Below, piece after piece: positions 24,919 to 32,814 of a stretch of DNA of 64,000 nucleotides (position 1 is its first letter; the number at the start of each line of letters is the position of its first letter). The notes beneath the pieces were generated by a model. It was not told the DNA's origin, searched no databases, and was given only the letters and a program-made list of their open reading frames with translations. Location: assembly GCF_024295805.1 (NCBI RefSeq), contig NZ_JANCLX010000008.1, positions 1-64,000 on the forward strand, written 5' to 3'. Made by a program: the position numbers and the translations under genes. Origin of the DNA: Streptomyces cucumeris (GTDB taxonomy: Bacteria; Actinomycetota; Actinomycetes; Streptomycetales; Streptomycetaceae).

Positions 24919-25114
24919 GGCAACTCCTGTTCGGCGTCGAGAGAACGGACCGGGGGATCAGGACCGGTCGTTCCGTGGCGTAGTTGCCGACAGTCCAGAT
25001 TAGGCCGCCGCCGTCTTGAGGATTCTTAGATTACGAAAATGAGCCGCCCTGGCGATAGGGTCCGGCAACTCTTGATCATTTTGTGGCCGATCCTGTTCGT
25101 CGTCGTCCGGGCCC

Positions 25115-25699
25115 TTATCGTGCTTCCCCGGTCCGCTCATAGGTCTGGATCGAGACGGTCGCACCGGCCTTGACGTCGGTGAGCCGGAAGCGGCGTGGCG
25201 CGAAGTCACCGCCGAACAGCGGGATTCCGGCTCCGACGGCCACCGGGTTGATCTTCAGCACCAGTTCGTCGATCTCCTCCGCCAGGGTGCGGGCCAGGGC
25301 GGCGCCGCCGCACAGGTAGATGTCCAGCCCCTCCTCGCGCTTCAGTTCACGGATCGCCCCCACCGGATCGTCGGCGATGAGCGTGACCGCCGGGTCCGGA
25401 CTCGCGCCCATGGTGGAGGAGACCACGTACTGCCGCAGCCGCGGGTACTGGTCGGTGAGTCCGACGCTCGCCCCGACCTCGTAGGTCGTCCGGCCCGAGA
25501 CCACGGTGTCGAACTTGACGTTCGCCACCTCGGGGCCGATCCCGAACGCCTCCAGGGCGGGCGCCGGAAGGGTCTCGGGGAAGTGCTCACGGATCAGATC
25601 CGTGTAGTCGGTGCCCGGACGGAAGAAGTCGTACGACCCGTCGGGCGCGGCGATGAACCCGTCCAGGGTGACCGCCACGTAGTAGACCAGCTTGCGCAA
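25115..25699 (-). CDS. dihydrofolate reductase family protein (RibD C-terminal type)
   Basis: A 194-residue NADPH reductase fold. MRKLVYYVAVTLDGFIAAPDGS at the N-terminus, VVSGRTTYEVG and IYLCGGAALARTLAEEID are typical of the RibD_C/YwjB-like group. The start is a TTG at 25699 with GAGGAG about 6 bases upstream. It is divergent from the TetR gene at 25831, and the two share a short palindromic control region, so it is probably that regulator's target. The physiological substrate is unknown. Confidence 0.85.
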   Translation of the reverse strand: MRKLVYYVAVTLDGFIAAPDGSYDFFRPGTDYTDLIREHFPETLPAPALEAFGIGPEVANVKFDTVVSGRTTYEVGASVGLTDQYPRLRQYVVSSTMGASPDPAVTLIADDPVGAIRELKREEGLDIYLCGGAALARTLAEEIDELVLKINPVAVGAGIPLFGGDFAPRRFRLTDVKAGATVSIQTYERTGEAR

Positions 25700-25724
25700 A
25701 CCATGCTCCTCGCTCGGAATGCCT

Positions 25725-25776
25725 CAACCACTCCGGTTGAAGTACTTGGACTGTAGTACTCTGCCTGTAGTGGTTG
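25725..25776. promoter_or_regulatory. operator candidate between the reductase and TetR genes
   Basis: CAACCACT (25725-25732) and AGTGGTTG (25769-25776) form an 8-bp inverted repeat around a 36-base AT-richer centre that contains AGTACT twice (25741-25746 and 25755-25760). Position between divergent genes suits autoregulation by the TetR protein. Confidence 0.5.
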
Positions 25777-25830
25777 CAAGAGCTTTTTCCGGCGGGCACG
25801 GCAACGGCCCTTCAGGAGGGGAGAGAAGCG

Positions 25831-26409
25831 ATGAGCAGGAACCCGGCCCGGCGCGCGGCACTGATCGACGCCGCCATCGAGGTACTGGCCCGGGAGGGCG
25901 CGCGGGGGCTGACCTACCGCGCAGTGGACACCGAGGCGGCCGTACCCCCGGGCACGACCAGCAACTACTTCACCAATCGCGACGATCTGCTGAACCAGGT
26001 CGCCCCACGGGTCCACGAACGGCTGACCCCGGACCCGGACGCGATGACCGAGACCATGAAGGCACCCCGGGACGCGGCCCTGGAGACCGAACTGCTGCGG
26101 GGCACCCTGGACCGGATCTCCCAGGACCGCAGCGGCTATCTGGCCCTGATGGAGCTGCGGTTGGAGGCCACCCGGCGGCCGGCGCTGCACGAAGCGCTGA
26201 CGCGGACGATGAACGAGACCCTCGGGGCCAATATCCGCTTCCACCTGGACGCGGGACTCCCGGGCGACGAGATGACGGTGGTGCTGCTCTATCTGGCGAT
26301 GACCGGCCTGGTCATCGAGGAGCTCACGCTGCCGGAGGCGCTGGCGCCGTTCACCCCGGACGCGGTGATCGAGGCGCTGGCCTCACGTGTGCTGCCCCAG
26401 GACCCGTAG
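25831..26409 (+). CDS. TetR/AcrR-family transcriptional regulator
   Basis: A 192-residue repressor. The N-terminal helix-turn-helix spans about residues 10-55 (ALIDAAIEVLAREGARGLTY, then TTSNYFTNRDDLLN). The C-terminal all-helical domain resembles TetR_C group proteins. ATG 25831 follows AGGAGGGGAGAG. It is divergent from the RibD-type reductase and probably controls it and itself. The ligand is unknown. Confidence 0.9.
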   Translation: MSRNPARRAALIDAAIEVLAREGARGLTYRAVDTEAAVPPGTTSNYFTNRDDLLNQVAPRVHERLTPDPDAMTETMKAPRDAALETELLRGTLDRISQDRSGYLALMELRLEATRRPALHEALTRTMNETLGANIRFHLDAGLPGDEMTVVLLYLAMTGLVIEELTLPEALAPFTPDAVIEALASRVLPQDP

Positions 26410-26445
26410 GCCCTGGGGCTGGATGCGGCTGAGGATGCGCGGGGC

Positions 26446-27243
26446 TCAGGGCTTGTAGACCTTGCCCGGCTCCGCCACGGCAGGAGCCAGCAACTGGCCC
26501 ACGGTCACCACCGTGTAGCCGCGCTTCTTCAGCTCCTTGAGGATGCCCGGCACCGCCGGGACCGTGCCCTTGTAGATGTCGTGCAGCAGGATGACGCCGT
26601 CGCGTTCGGTCTGCTCCAGGACCCGTTCCTTGATCAGGGCGGAGTCATTGGTCTGGTAGTCCTTCGCGGTGACGCTCCAGAGCACCTGCGCCACCCCCAG
26701 CTCCCGGCTGATCTTCGAGACCCGCTCATCGGTGCGGCCCTGCGGCGGACGCATCAGCAGCGGGGTGCGGCCGGTCAGCTTCTTCACGGCCTTCTGCACC
26801 CGGTTGATCTCCGAACGCACCTCATCGTCGTCGGAGTCGGTCAGGATCTTGTGCGACCAGGTGTGGTTGGCCAGTTCATGCCCCTCGTCGGCGATCCGCC
26901 GCACCAGGTCGGGGTGTTTCTCGATGTGGTTCTTGCCGAGCATGAAGAACGTCGCGTGCGCCTTGTTCTTCTTGAGGATCTCCAGCAGCCGCGGGGTGTT
27001 CTCACTGGGACCCGCGTCGAAGGTCAGGGCGACACACTTGACCTTGGAGCAGTCGATGTGCTCCGAACCGTTCGTCGCGTCGAGCGTCGTGTTCTTCGCG
27101 TCCGACTTCGCCTGCTGGTCCTCCGCCGCCTGCTCCCTGGCGCTGCGCGGCGCGGTGGTGTCGTAGGAGGCACCGCAGCCACTGAGGCCCAGCGCCAGGG
27201 TTATGGCCGTCACCAGCCCGGATATGCGGCCTATTCGCCTCAT
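26446..27243 (-). CDS. polysaccharide deacetylase (NodB-type) lipoprotein
   Basis: A 265-residue exported lipoprotein: lipobox LSGC with Cys23. The NodB domain spans about 65-255. Motif 1 is TFDAGP (74-79), where the usual second Asp of TFDDGP is Ala; motif 2 HTWSH (127-131) and motif 3 RPPQG are intact, and ILLHD gives the last His. The sequence suggests a cell-wall or exopolysaccharide deacetylase attached to the membrane; the substituted metal ligand is noted as unusual. The ATG 27243 start places the signal peptide correctly. Confidence 0.88.
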   Translation of the reverse strand: MRRIGRISGLVTAITLALGLSGCGASYDTTAPRSAREQAAEDQQAKSDAKNTTLDATNGSEHIDCSKVKCVALTFDAGPSENTPRLLEILKKNKAHATFFMLGKNHIEKHPDLVRRIADEGHELANHTWSHKILTDSDDDEVRSEINRVQKAVKKLTGRTPLLMRPPQGRTDERVSKISRELGVAQVLWSVTAKDYQTNDSALIKERVLEQTERDGVILLHDIYKGTVPAVPGILKELKKRGYTVVTVGQLLAPAVAEPGKVYKP

Positions 27244-27363
27244 GAACGTCCCCGCTTGATGAAGTTGTGCGCCGTACGCACGCGCCAAAGTGGTCAGCAC
27301 CCCGTCAACCGACGCCGAAAGGCGTGCCGTTGGCAGGACACCCCAGGCACTCTACACCGGGTG

Positions 27364-27380
27364 TATACATCGCATGTATA
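27364..27380. promoter_or_regulatory. 17-bp palindrome TATACAT-cgc-ATGTATA
   Basis: A perfect AT-rich inverted repeat in a 299-bp divergent region between the deacetylase and the epimerase. The GTATAC-containing shape resembles operators of YtrA/HutC-type GntR regulators, but that assignment is analogy. The rest of the interval has no recognised gene. A TTGGAC hexamer and GGGAGG ribosome site lie closer to the epimerase. Confidence 0.55.
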
Positions 27381-27542
27381 GGGATTCACCTGGGACGGAG
27401 CCGCATCGCTATCCGCCCGGCTCGACCAGTGAGACGACGTAGACCCGGCCGGGGTTGCTCGGCGGTCAAACCGTTGGACACCTGGCGCACGATGGCGAGA
27501 CTGAAGGCGACCCGCTTACCGCACACACGGGAGGCCCAGCCC

Positions 27543-28358
27543 ATGCCCGCTCCCCGCACCGTCCTCCTCACCGGCGCCGCCGGGGGGATGGGCACCTGGA
27601 TGCGCGAACTGCTCCCGCAGTACGGCTATGAGCTGCGCCTGCTGGACCGCGCCCCCGTCGAGGGCGCACCGGACGCCATCACCGCCGACCTCGCGGACGA
27701 GGGCGCACTGCGCGAGGCGGTACGGGGCGTGGACGCGATCGTCCACCTCGCGGGCATTTCGGTGGAATCGACCTTCGAGAAGATTCTGCGCGCCAACGTC
27801 GAGGGCACGCACCGCGTGTACGAGGCGGCCCGGGAGGCGGGCGTCCGCCGGGTGGTCTTCGCCTCCAGCAACCACGCGGTCGGCTTCACCCCGCGCCCGG
27901 CCGCCGACGGCGATCCGGTGATCCCGGCCGGGACCCGGCACCGGCCCGACACCTTCTACGGGCTGTCCAAGGCGTTCGGCGAGGACCTGGGCTCGTACTA
28001 CTGGGACAAGTACGGCATCGAGTCGGTCGCCATCCGCATCGGCTCCTGCGATCCGGAACCGCTCACGGTGCGCGCGCTGTCGACCTGGCTGAGCCCTGCC
28101 GATGCCGCCCGGCTGCTGCATGCCGCGCTCAGCGCGGAGAAGGTGGGCTTCCGGGTGGTCTACGGCAGCTCGGCCAACACCCGGCTGTGGTGGGATCTGT
28201 CATCCGCCTACGAGCTGGGGTACGAGCCCCAGGACGACGCGGAGGTGTACGCGGAGAGGCTGATCGCGGAGCAGGGCGAGCTGGTGCCGGGAGATCCCGC
28301 CACCGACCGCCTGGGTGGGGACTTCTGCACCAACCCGCCCTTGTGGGACCGCTTCTAG
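27543..28358 (+). CDS. NAD-dependent epimerase/dehydratase (uronate dehydrogenase-like)
   Basis: A 271-residue short-chain (extended SDR) protein. The glycine motif is TGAAGGMGTW (about 10-19); VDAIVHLAG follows; the active-site Tyr-Lys is in FYGLSKAFGED. Length and pattern resemble hexuronate dehydrogenases, but the substrate is unproven. ATG 27543 has GGGAGG upstream at about 8 bases. Its last 4 bp overlap the end of the convergent DUF397 gene. Confidence 0.82.
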   Translation: MPAPRTVLLTGAAGGMGTWMRELLPQYGYELRLLDRAPVEGAPDAITADLADEGALREAVRGVDAIVHLAGISVESTFEKILRANVEGTHRVYEAAREAGVRRVVFASSNHAVGFTPRPAADGDPVIPAGTRHRPDTFYGLSKAFGEDLGSYYWDKYGIESVAIRIGSCDPEPLTVRALSTWLSPADAARLLHAALSAEKVGFRVVYGSSANTRLWWDLSSAYELGYEPQDDAEVYAERLIAEQGELVPGDPATDRLGGDFCTNPPLWDRF

Positions 28359-28546
28359 TCGTCGGCCGCGAACCCTACGAACGCGGCCCACGCGTCGGCC
28401 GTGAACGTGAGGACCGGGCCGGTGGTGTCCTTGGAGTCGCGGACGTGGATGTTGCCGGGGCAGGCGGCGACCTCAACGCACTCGCCGCCTTCAGCTCCGC
28501 TATAGCTGCTCTTGAACCACACCTGCTCACCTATGCCGTTGTTCAT
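28355..28546 (-). CDS. DUF397 domain protein
   Basis: A 63-residue protein, almost entirely the DUF397 domain: W-F-KSSYSG near the N-terminus, GGECVEVA, then VRDSKDTTGPVLTF and W..F near the end. These small proteins typically accompany XRE/DUF5753 regulators in Streptomyces (WhiJ-type systems). The ATG overlaps the upstream regulator's stop by 4 bp, so the two are co-translated. Confidence 0.92.
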   Translation of the reverse strand: MNNGIGEQVWFKSSYSGAEGGECVEVAACPGNIHVRDSKDTTGPVLTFTADAWAAFVGFAADD

Positions 28547-29352
28547 AGCTCTCCCAGCAGCTTCTCAATGAAGGTTGCTGACTCCCGTGGCGTGAGAGCC
28601 TGCGCCCGGATGATCCCATACCGTGCTGCCATGGCGTGGACTTCATCTCGGTCAGTCAGGAGCGTGCTCTGTCCCTGACATTCGACGTAAGCAAGTTGTT
28701 CACCGCCCTTGGGGGTCATAAGAGTCAGCGGCCCGTCCACTCCCGCGTTGTCCTCGCGGCTGAGAGGCATGACCTGGATCTCCACGTTGCGCTTCTCACC
28801 GATGAGGAGCAACTGCTCAAGTTGCCCGCGCAGCACCTGCCTGCCGCCGAACGGCTTGCGCAGAACGGACTCTTCGATGACAAAGCCCAGCAGCGGCGCG
28901 GGGCGCACGCTGAAGATCTCCTGCCGGGCCATTCGTGCAGCTACCCGCTGAGCAACGACCTCTTCATCCAGTAGCGGGCGGCGCATCCCGAATACGGCAC
29001 GTGCGTACTCTTCCGTCTGCAACAGACCGGGGACCGCTTGGTGAGCATAGATCTGTACCTCAACCGCTTCGGCTTCCAGACGCGCCGCGTCGCGGAAGAA
29101 CGCCGGATACCGCGCGAGCACGGCTTCCTCCTTCATGGCCTTCAGAAGGCCACCCGCCTCCAGTACCTCATCGGCCTTGTCGATCAACTCCGGCTTGGGG
29201 ATGCGCCGTCCGCACTCGACCGACGCCACCTGTTCCGTGCTGTACCCCACGCGCGACGCCAGCTCCGCCTGGGTGAGTCCGGCACGTTCGCGTAAGAGCT
29301 TCAACTGCTTGCCGAAGCCCTTCAGGAACGCCGACCTTTCCGTCCCCGCCAT
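28543..29352 (-). CDS. XRE-type helix-turn-helix regulator with DUF5753
   Basis: A 269-residue WhiJ-like regulator. The HTH_XRE domain lies at about residues 13-65 (LTQAELASRVGYSTEQVASVE). The remainder is the DUF5753 domain (VPGLLQTEEYARAVF, RQEI, PLLGFVIEESVL). The start is ATG 29352; upstream extension of the frame is not supported. Paired with DUF397 downstream and a divergent ATPase gene, this forms the three-part cassette common in developmental loci of Streptomyces. Confidence 0.92.
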   Translation of the reverse strand: MAGTERSAFLKGFGKQLKLLRERAGLTQAELASRVGYSTEQVASVECGRRIPKPELIDKADEVLEAGGLLKAMKEEAVLARYPAFFRDAARLEAEAVEVQIYAHQAVPGLLQTEEYARAVFGMRRPLLDEEVVAQRVAARMARQEIFSVRPAPLLGFVIEESVLRKPFGGRQVLRGQLEQLLLIGEKRNVEIQVMPLSREDNAGVDGPLTLMTPKGGEQLAYVECQGQSTLLTDRDEVHAMAARYGIIRAQALTPRESATFIEKLLGEL

Positions 29353-29452
29353 CGTCAAGTCCCTCCCTCCGCACTTGGCGTGTCCGTACAGGGACTGTCC
29401 GTACACGCGCGCTTCCTGGTCAGGCTGGCACGGCACCGCAAGGCTCGTACCC

Positions 29453-30001
29453 ATGACGACCGAAAAAGCCCCCACACGAGGTACGGGAAAGGGACATTCC
29501 CCTTCCGTACCCGGCGAGTTCGCCATGCGCTTCACCTCGACCGCGCGGGGAGCGCGGCTGGCGCGGCGGCTCGTCTCCCACCGGCTGGCCCAGTGGGGGT
29601 ACCCGTACGACTCCTGCCCCAACGAGACCGCGACCCTGATCGCCAGTGAGCTGGCGGCCAACGCCGTACGCCATGGACGCGTCCCCGGGCGGGACTTCCA
29701 TCTGCGGCTGACCGCGCCGCCGTACACGCGCGGGCCGATCCGGATCGAGGTGTCGGACACCCGCACCGAGAAGCTCCCCACCGTGCGTCCGGCGGACCTC
29801 GACGCCGAGACCGGGCGCGGGCTGTTCCTGGTGTCACAGCTCGCGGAGCGCTGGGCGGTGGGCCCGCGGACCGGCGGGGCGCCGGGGAAGACCGTCTGGG
29901 CGGAGGTCTCGACCCGTCCGCGCCTGGCGTCAGAGCCCGGCGCGCTCCAGGGCCGCAAGGGCCATCCGGCGCGAGACGGCGACGGGGTCGGCGAGGGCTG
30001 A
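29453..30001 (+). CDS. ATP-binding anti-sigma-factor-like protein (HATPase_c_2)
   Basis: A 182-residue GHKL-fold protein like SpoIIAB/RsbW-type serine kinases. The N box is TLIASELAANAVRHG, the G1 region DTRTEKLPTVRP and the G2 region ETGRGLFLVSQLAERWAV. It is divergent from the XRE regulator and likely part of the same cassette. The C-terminal 72 bp overlap the end of the convergent TetR gene; the final 20 or so residues are outside the conserved domain. Confidence 0.85.
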   Translation: MTTEKAPTRGTGKGHSPSVPGEFAMRFTSTARGARLARRLVSHRLAQWGYPYDSCPNETATLIASELAANAVRHGRVPGRDFHLRLTAPPYTRGPIRIEVSDTRTEKLPTVRPADLDAETGRGLFLVSQLAERWAVGPRTGGAPGKTVWAEVSTRPRLASEPGALQGRKGHPARDGDGVGEG

Positions 30002-30493
30002 CAGCCCGTTGAGCACGGTGGCGCCCTCGTGGAGCAGCAGGAGCTCGTCCGCCAGGTCGTCCGCCTCGCTCGCGCCCGCCTCCTCGCACAGCTCCCGCAG
30101 ATACCCCCGCAGCCAGTGCTTCTGGTCGGCGATCACGGCCCGCGCGGGGTGGTCCGCGTCCGGCAGTTCGGCGGCGGCGTTGACGAAGCCGCAGCCGCGC
30201 GGGTTCTCGCGGCGCATCCAGGCGGCGAGGGCGTCGAACGTGGCGAGGATGCGGTCCTGTGGGGGCGCGGCGTCGACCTGGGCGGTGAGCCAGGCGCGCC
30301 ACCGCTCGTCGCGCTCCCGCAGATACGCGGAGATCAGCGCTTCCTTGGAGCCGAAGCGTTCGTAGAGCGTCTTCTTGGTGACTCCGGCGTGCTTGGCGAT
30401 CAGGTCCACGCCGACGGCGTTGATCCCGTGGCCGTAGAAGAGCTCGGCGGCCGAGTCGAGGACCCGGCGGGCGGCGGGCGTGAGCGCTTCCAT
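29930..30493 (-). CDS. TetR/AcrR-family transcriptional regulator
   Basis: A 187-residue repressor with a classical TetR helix-turn-helix (AAELFYGHGINAVGVDLIAKHAGVTK, KKTLYERFGSKEAL) in the first 60 residues. It is divergent from the DMT exporter gene at 30600, and a perfect 13-bp inverted repeat lies between them, so it probably represses both. The inducer is unknown. Confidence 0.92.
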   Translation of the reverse strand: MEALTPAARRVLDSAAELFYGHGINAVGVDLIAKHAGVTKKTLYERFGSKEALISAYLRERDERWRAWLTAQVDAAPPQDRILATFDALAAWMRRENPRGCGFVNAAAELPDADHPARAVIADQKHWLRGYLRELCEEAGASEADDLADELLLLHEGATVLNGLSALADPVAVSRRMALAALERAGL

Positions 30494-30528
30494 CAGTGAT
30501 CGCCTCCCGGTGGGGATGGACGGGGTAA

Positions 30529-30572
30529 ACCGATCTGTTTAGTCTAGTACGGAGAGGAGTAAACAGATCGGT
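30529..30572. promoter_or_regulatory. TetR operator between regulator and DMT exporter
   Basis: ACCGATCTGTTTA (30529-30541) and its perfect complement TAAACAGATCGGT (30560-30572) flank an 18-base centre. The AT-rich arms stand out in this genome and lie exactly between two divergent start codons. Confidence 0.8.
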
Positions 30573-30599
30573 ATACCCGACCGGAAGCGAGGACAGCTC

Positions 30600-31526
30600 A
30601 TGCCCGGCAGCGCGGCCACCTCCCTCGGCCTCGTCGTGATGTGGAGTTCCGGCTTCATCGGGGCGGAGCTCGGGACCCGGCAGACCACCGCGGACACCCT
30701 GCTGATGTGGCGGTTCATCGCGGCGGCCGGGCTGCTGGGCGCGGGCTGGCTGCTGCTGCGGCGGCGCGCGCTGCCGCCGCGGGCGGTGGCCGAGCAGGCG
30801 GTGATCGGCGCGCTCTCGCAGGGCGGCTACCTGGGCGGGATCGTCTGGGCGGTGGGGCTCGGGGTGCCGGGCGGGACGGCGGCGCTGATCGCCGCGTTGC
30901 AGCCGCTGGCGGCGGGGGCCCTGGCCGGGCGGCTGCTGGGCGAGCGGGTGGCGCCTCGGCAGTGGGCGGGGCTGGCGATCGGCCTGGCCGGGGTGGCGCT
31001 GGTGGTCCGGGACGACCTGGGCGCGGGTGCGGCGCCGGGTTGGGCGTACGGACTGCCGTTCGCGGCGATGGCGGCGCTGCTGGCGGCCAGCTTCCTGGAG
31101 CGGCGGGCGCGGGTGCCGCTGGCCCCGGTGGACGCCGTCCCGCTGCACTGCGTGATCAGTGCCGTGCTGTTCACGGCGGTGGCAGCGGTGGGCGGACACG
31201 CCGCGCCTCCGGCGGGCGGCGCGTTCTGGGCGGCGGTGGCCTGGACCGTACTGCTGTCCACCGTGGGCGGCTACGGCTTCTACTGGCTGAGCCTGCGGCG
31301 CAACGGGGTCACCCGGACCAGTGCGCTGATCTACCTCACCCCGCCGACCACGGCGGTGTGGGCGTACGCGATGTTCGGCGACGCGCCGGGCGCGCTCGCA
31401 CTGGCCGGGATGGCGGTGTGCGTGGCGGGGGTCGCGGCGGCCGCGACCGGCGGACCTCGCGGACGGAGCGCGGCGGGAAGCGAGTGCGGGAGGGTCCCGA
31501 AAACGGCACAGGTCAAGGAACCGTAA
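30600..31526 (+). CDS. EamA/DMT-family transporter
   Basis: A 308-residue permease with about ten hydrophobic helices arranged as two EamA repeats (the second begins near PLHCVISAVLF). The family exports metabolites, amino acids or drugs; the substrate is not predictable here. GAGGA lies 6 bases before ATG 30600. The operator for the divergent TetR regulator overlaps its promoter, indicating inducible export. The gap to terD is only 25 bp, so read-through is possible. Confidence 0.88.
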   Translation: MPGSAATSLGLVVMWSSGFIGAELGTRQTTADTLLMWRFIAAAGLLGAGWLLLRRRALPPRAVAEQAVIGALSQGGYLGGIVWAVGLGVPGGTAALIAALQPLAAGALAGRLLGERVAPRQWAGLAIGLAGVALVVRDDLGAGAAPGWAYGLPFAAMAALLAASFLERRARVPLAPVDAVPLHCVISAVLFTAVAAVGGHAAPPAGGAFWAAVAWTVLLSTVGGYGFYWLSLRRNGVTRTSALIYLTPPTTAVWAYAMFGDAPGALALAGMAVCVAGVAAAATGGPRGRSAAGSECGRVPKTAQVKEP

Positions 31527-31551
31527 AGCGAGGACGTTCGTTACCCCGGTC

Positions 31552-32814
31552 ATGACCGCAATGACTCCCGGCTCGAATCTGCCGCTTCCCGTCGCACGCG
31601 TCGCGGTGGACGTCACCGCCCCGGTGCGGCTCGACGTATCGGGCCTGCTGCTCACCGCCAGTGGCAAGGTGCGCTCCGATGACGACTTCGTCTTCTACAA
31701 CCAGCCGTCGGGCCCCGGTGTGACGCACCGCGCGGGCGCCGGGGGCGCGGGCGACACCATCACCGTCGACACCGCCGCCGTCCCCGCCGACATCGAGAAG
31801 ATCGTGGTGACCGCGAGCCTGGACCAGCCCGGTGCGACCTTCTCGGGCACCGAGCCCACCGCCACGGTGCGCGGTGCCGATGACGGTGCCGTGATCGCCA
31901 GCTTCACCCCGCCCCAGCTCGGCGCCGAGACCGCGCTCGTGGTGGTCGAGGTCTACCGGCGCAACGGCGCGTGGAAGGTCCGCGCGGTGGGCCAGGGCTA
32001 TGCGAACGGGCTGGCGGGGATCGCCACCGACTTCGGCGTCTCGGTCGAGGAGCCCGCCGCTCCCGCCGCCCCCGTCGCGCCCCCGATGCAGGCGCCGCCC
32101 GTACAGGCGCCCCCGGTGCAGGCGCCGCCGCCGGCCGGGCCGCCCGCCGGGTTCGGCGCCCCGCCGCCGCCGATGCCGAGCGCCGCGCCGCCCGCTCCCC
32201 CGGCCGCCGCGCCCGCTGCCGGGGCTGCCGGTGGCGGCAAGATCAACCTGGACAAGGGGCGGGTCAGCCTCCAGAAGAACCAGACCGTCTCGCTGGTCAA
32301 GGGCGGCCGTCCGCTGCTCACCTCGGTGAAGATGGGCCTCGGCTGGGAGCCCGCCTTCCGCAGCGCGGACATCGACCTGGACGCGTCCGTGATCGCCTAC
32401 GGCGTGGACCGCAAGAAGATCGACGCCTGCTTCTTCGGCAAGCTGGGCATCCTCAACGGCGCGATCCAGCACTCCGGTGACAACCTCACCGGTGAGGGCG
32501 GCGGGGACGACGAGACGATCACCGTGCACCTGGGCGGGCTGCCGCCGGAGGTCACCGGGCTCGTCTTCACGGTCAACTCCTACTCCGGCCAGAAGTTCAC
32601 CGACGTGGCGAAGGCGTACTGCCGTCTGGTCGACGCGCAGACCGGCGAGGAGCTGGTCCGCTTCGACATCACCCACGCCGAGCCGCGTACGGGCGTGATG
32701 ATGGCCAAGCTGGTCAAGCAGTTCTCGGGTGAGTGGGAGATGACCGCGCTGGGTGAGTACGTGGACTCACGCACCGTGCGCGGCATGGTCAAGCCCGCCG
32801 GGAAGGCCCTCTGA
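31552..32814 (+). CDS. TerD-family protein with two TerD domains
   Basis: A 420-residue protein. The first TerD-like domain spans about 10-165 and the second about 225-415, with GWEPAFRSADIDLDASVIAYG as the typical TerD calcium-site strand. The linker (about 166-224) is Pro/Ala-rich with short PPVQAP repeats. TerD proteins are associated with tellurite resistance and stress signalling. The last 48 bp overlap the end of the convergent LLM gene. No clear ribosome site is visible before ATG 31552. Confidence 0.88.
   Translation: MTAMTPGSNLPLPVARVAVDVTAPVRLDVSGLLLTASGKVRSDDDFVFYNQPSGPGVTHRAGAGGAGDTITVDTAAVPADIEKIVVTASLDQPGATFSGTEPTATVRGADDGAVIASFTPPQLGAETALVVVEVYRRNGAWKVRAVGQGYANGLAGIATDFGVSVEEPAAPAAPVAPPMQAPPVQAPPVQAPPPAGPPAGFGAPPPPMPSAAPPAPPAAAPAAGAAGGGKINLDKGRVSLQKNQTVSLVKGGRPLLTSVKMGLGWEPAFRSADIDLDASVIAYGVDRKKIDACFFGKLGILNGAIQHSGDNLTGEGGGDDETITVHLGGLPPEVTGLVFTVNSYSGQKFTDVAKAYCRLVDAQTGEELVRFDITHAEPRTGVMMAKLVKQFSGEWEMTALGEYVDSRTVRGMVKPAGKAL

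Noticed and set aside
27410..27450. DasR-type operator near the epimerase promoter
   Set aside because: Only a GACCAGT half-site is present; the symmetric half is lacking.
29532..31667. 711-codon minus-strand frame through TetR and DMT genes
   Set aside because: It runs out of frame over two well-supported genes and has shadow composition.
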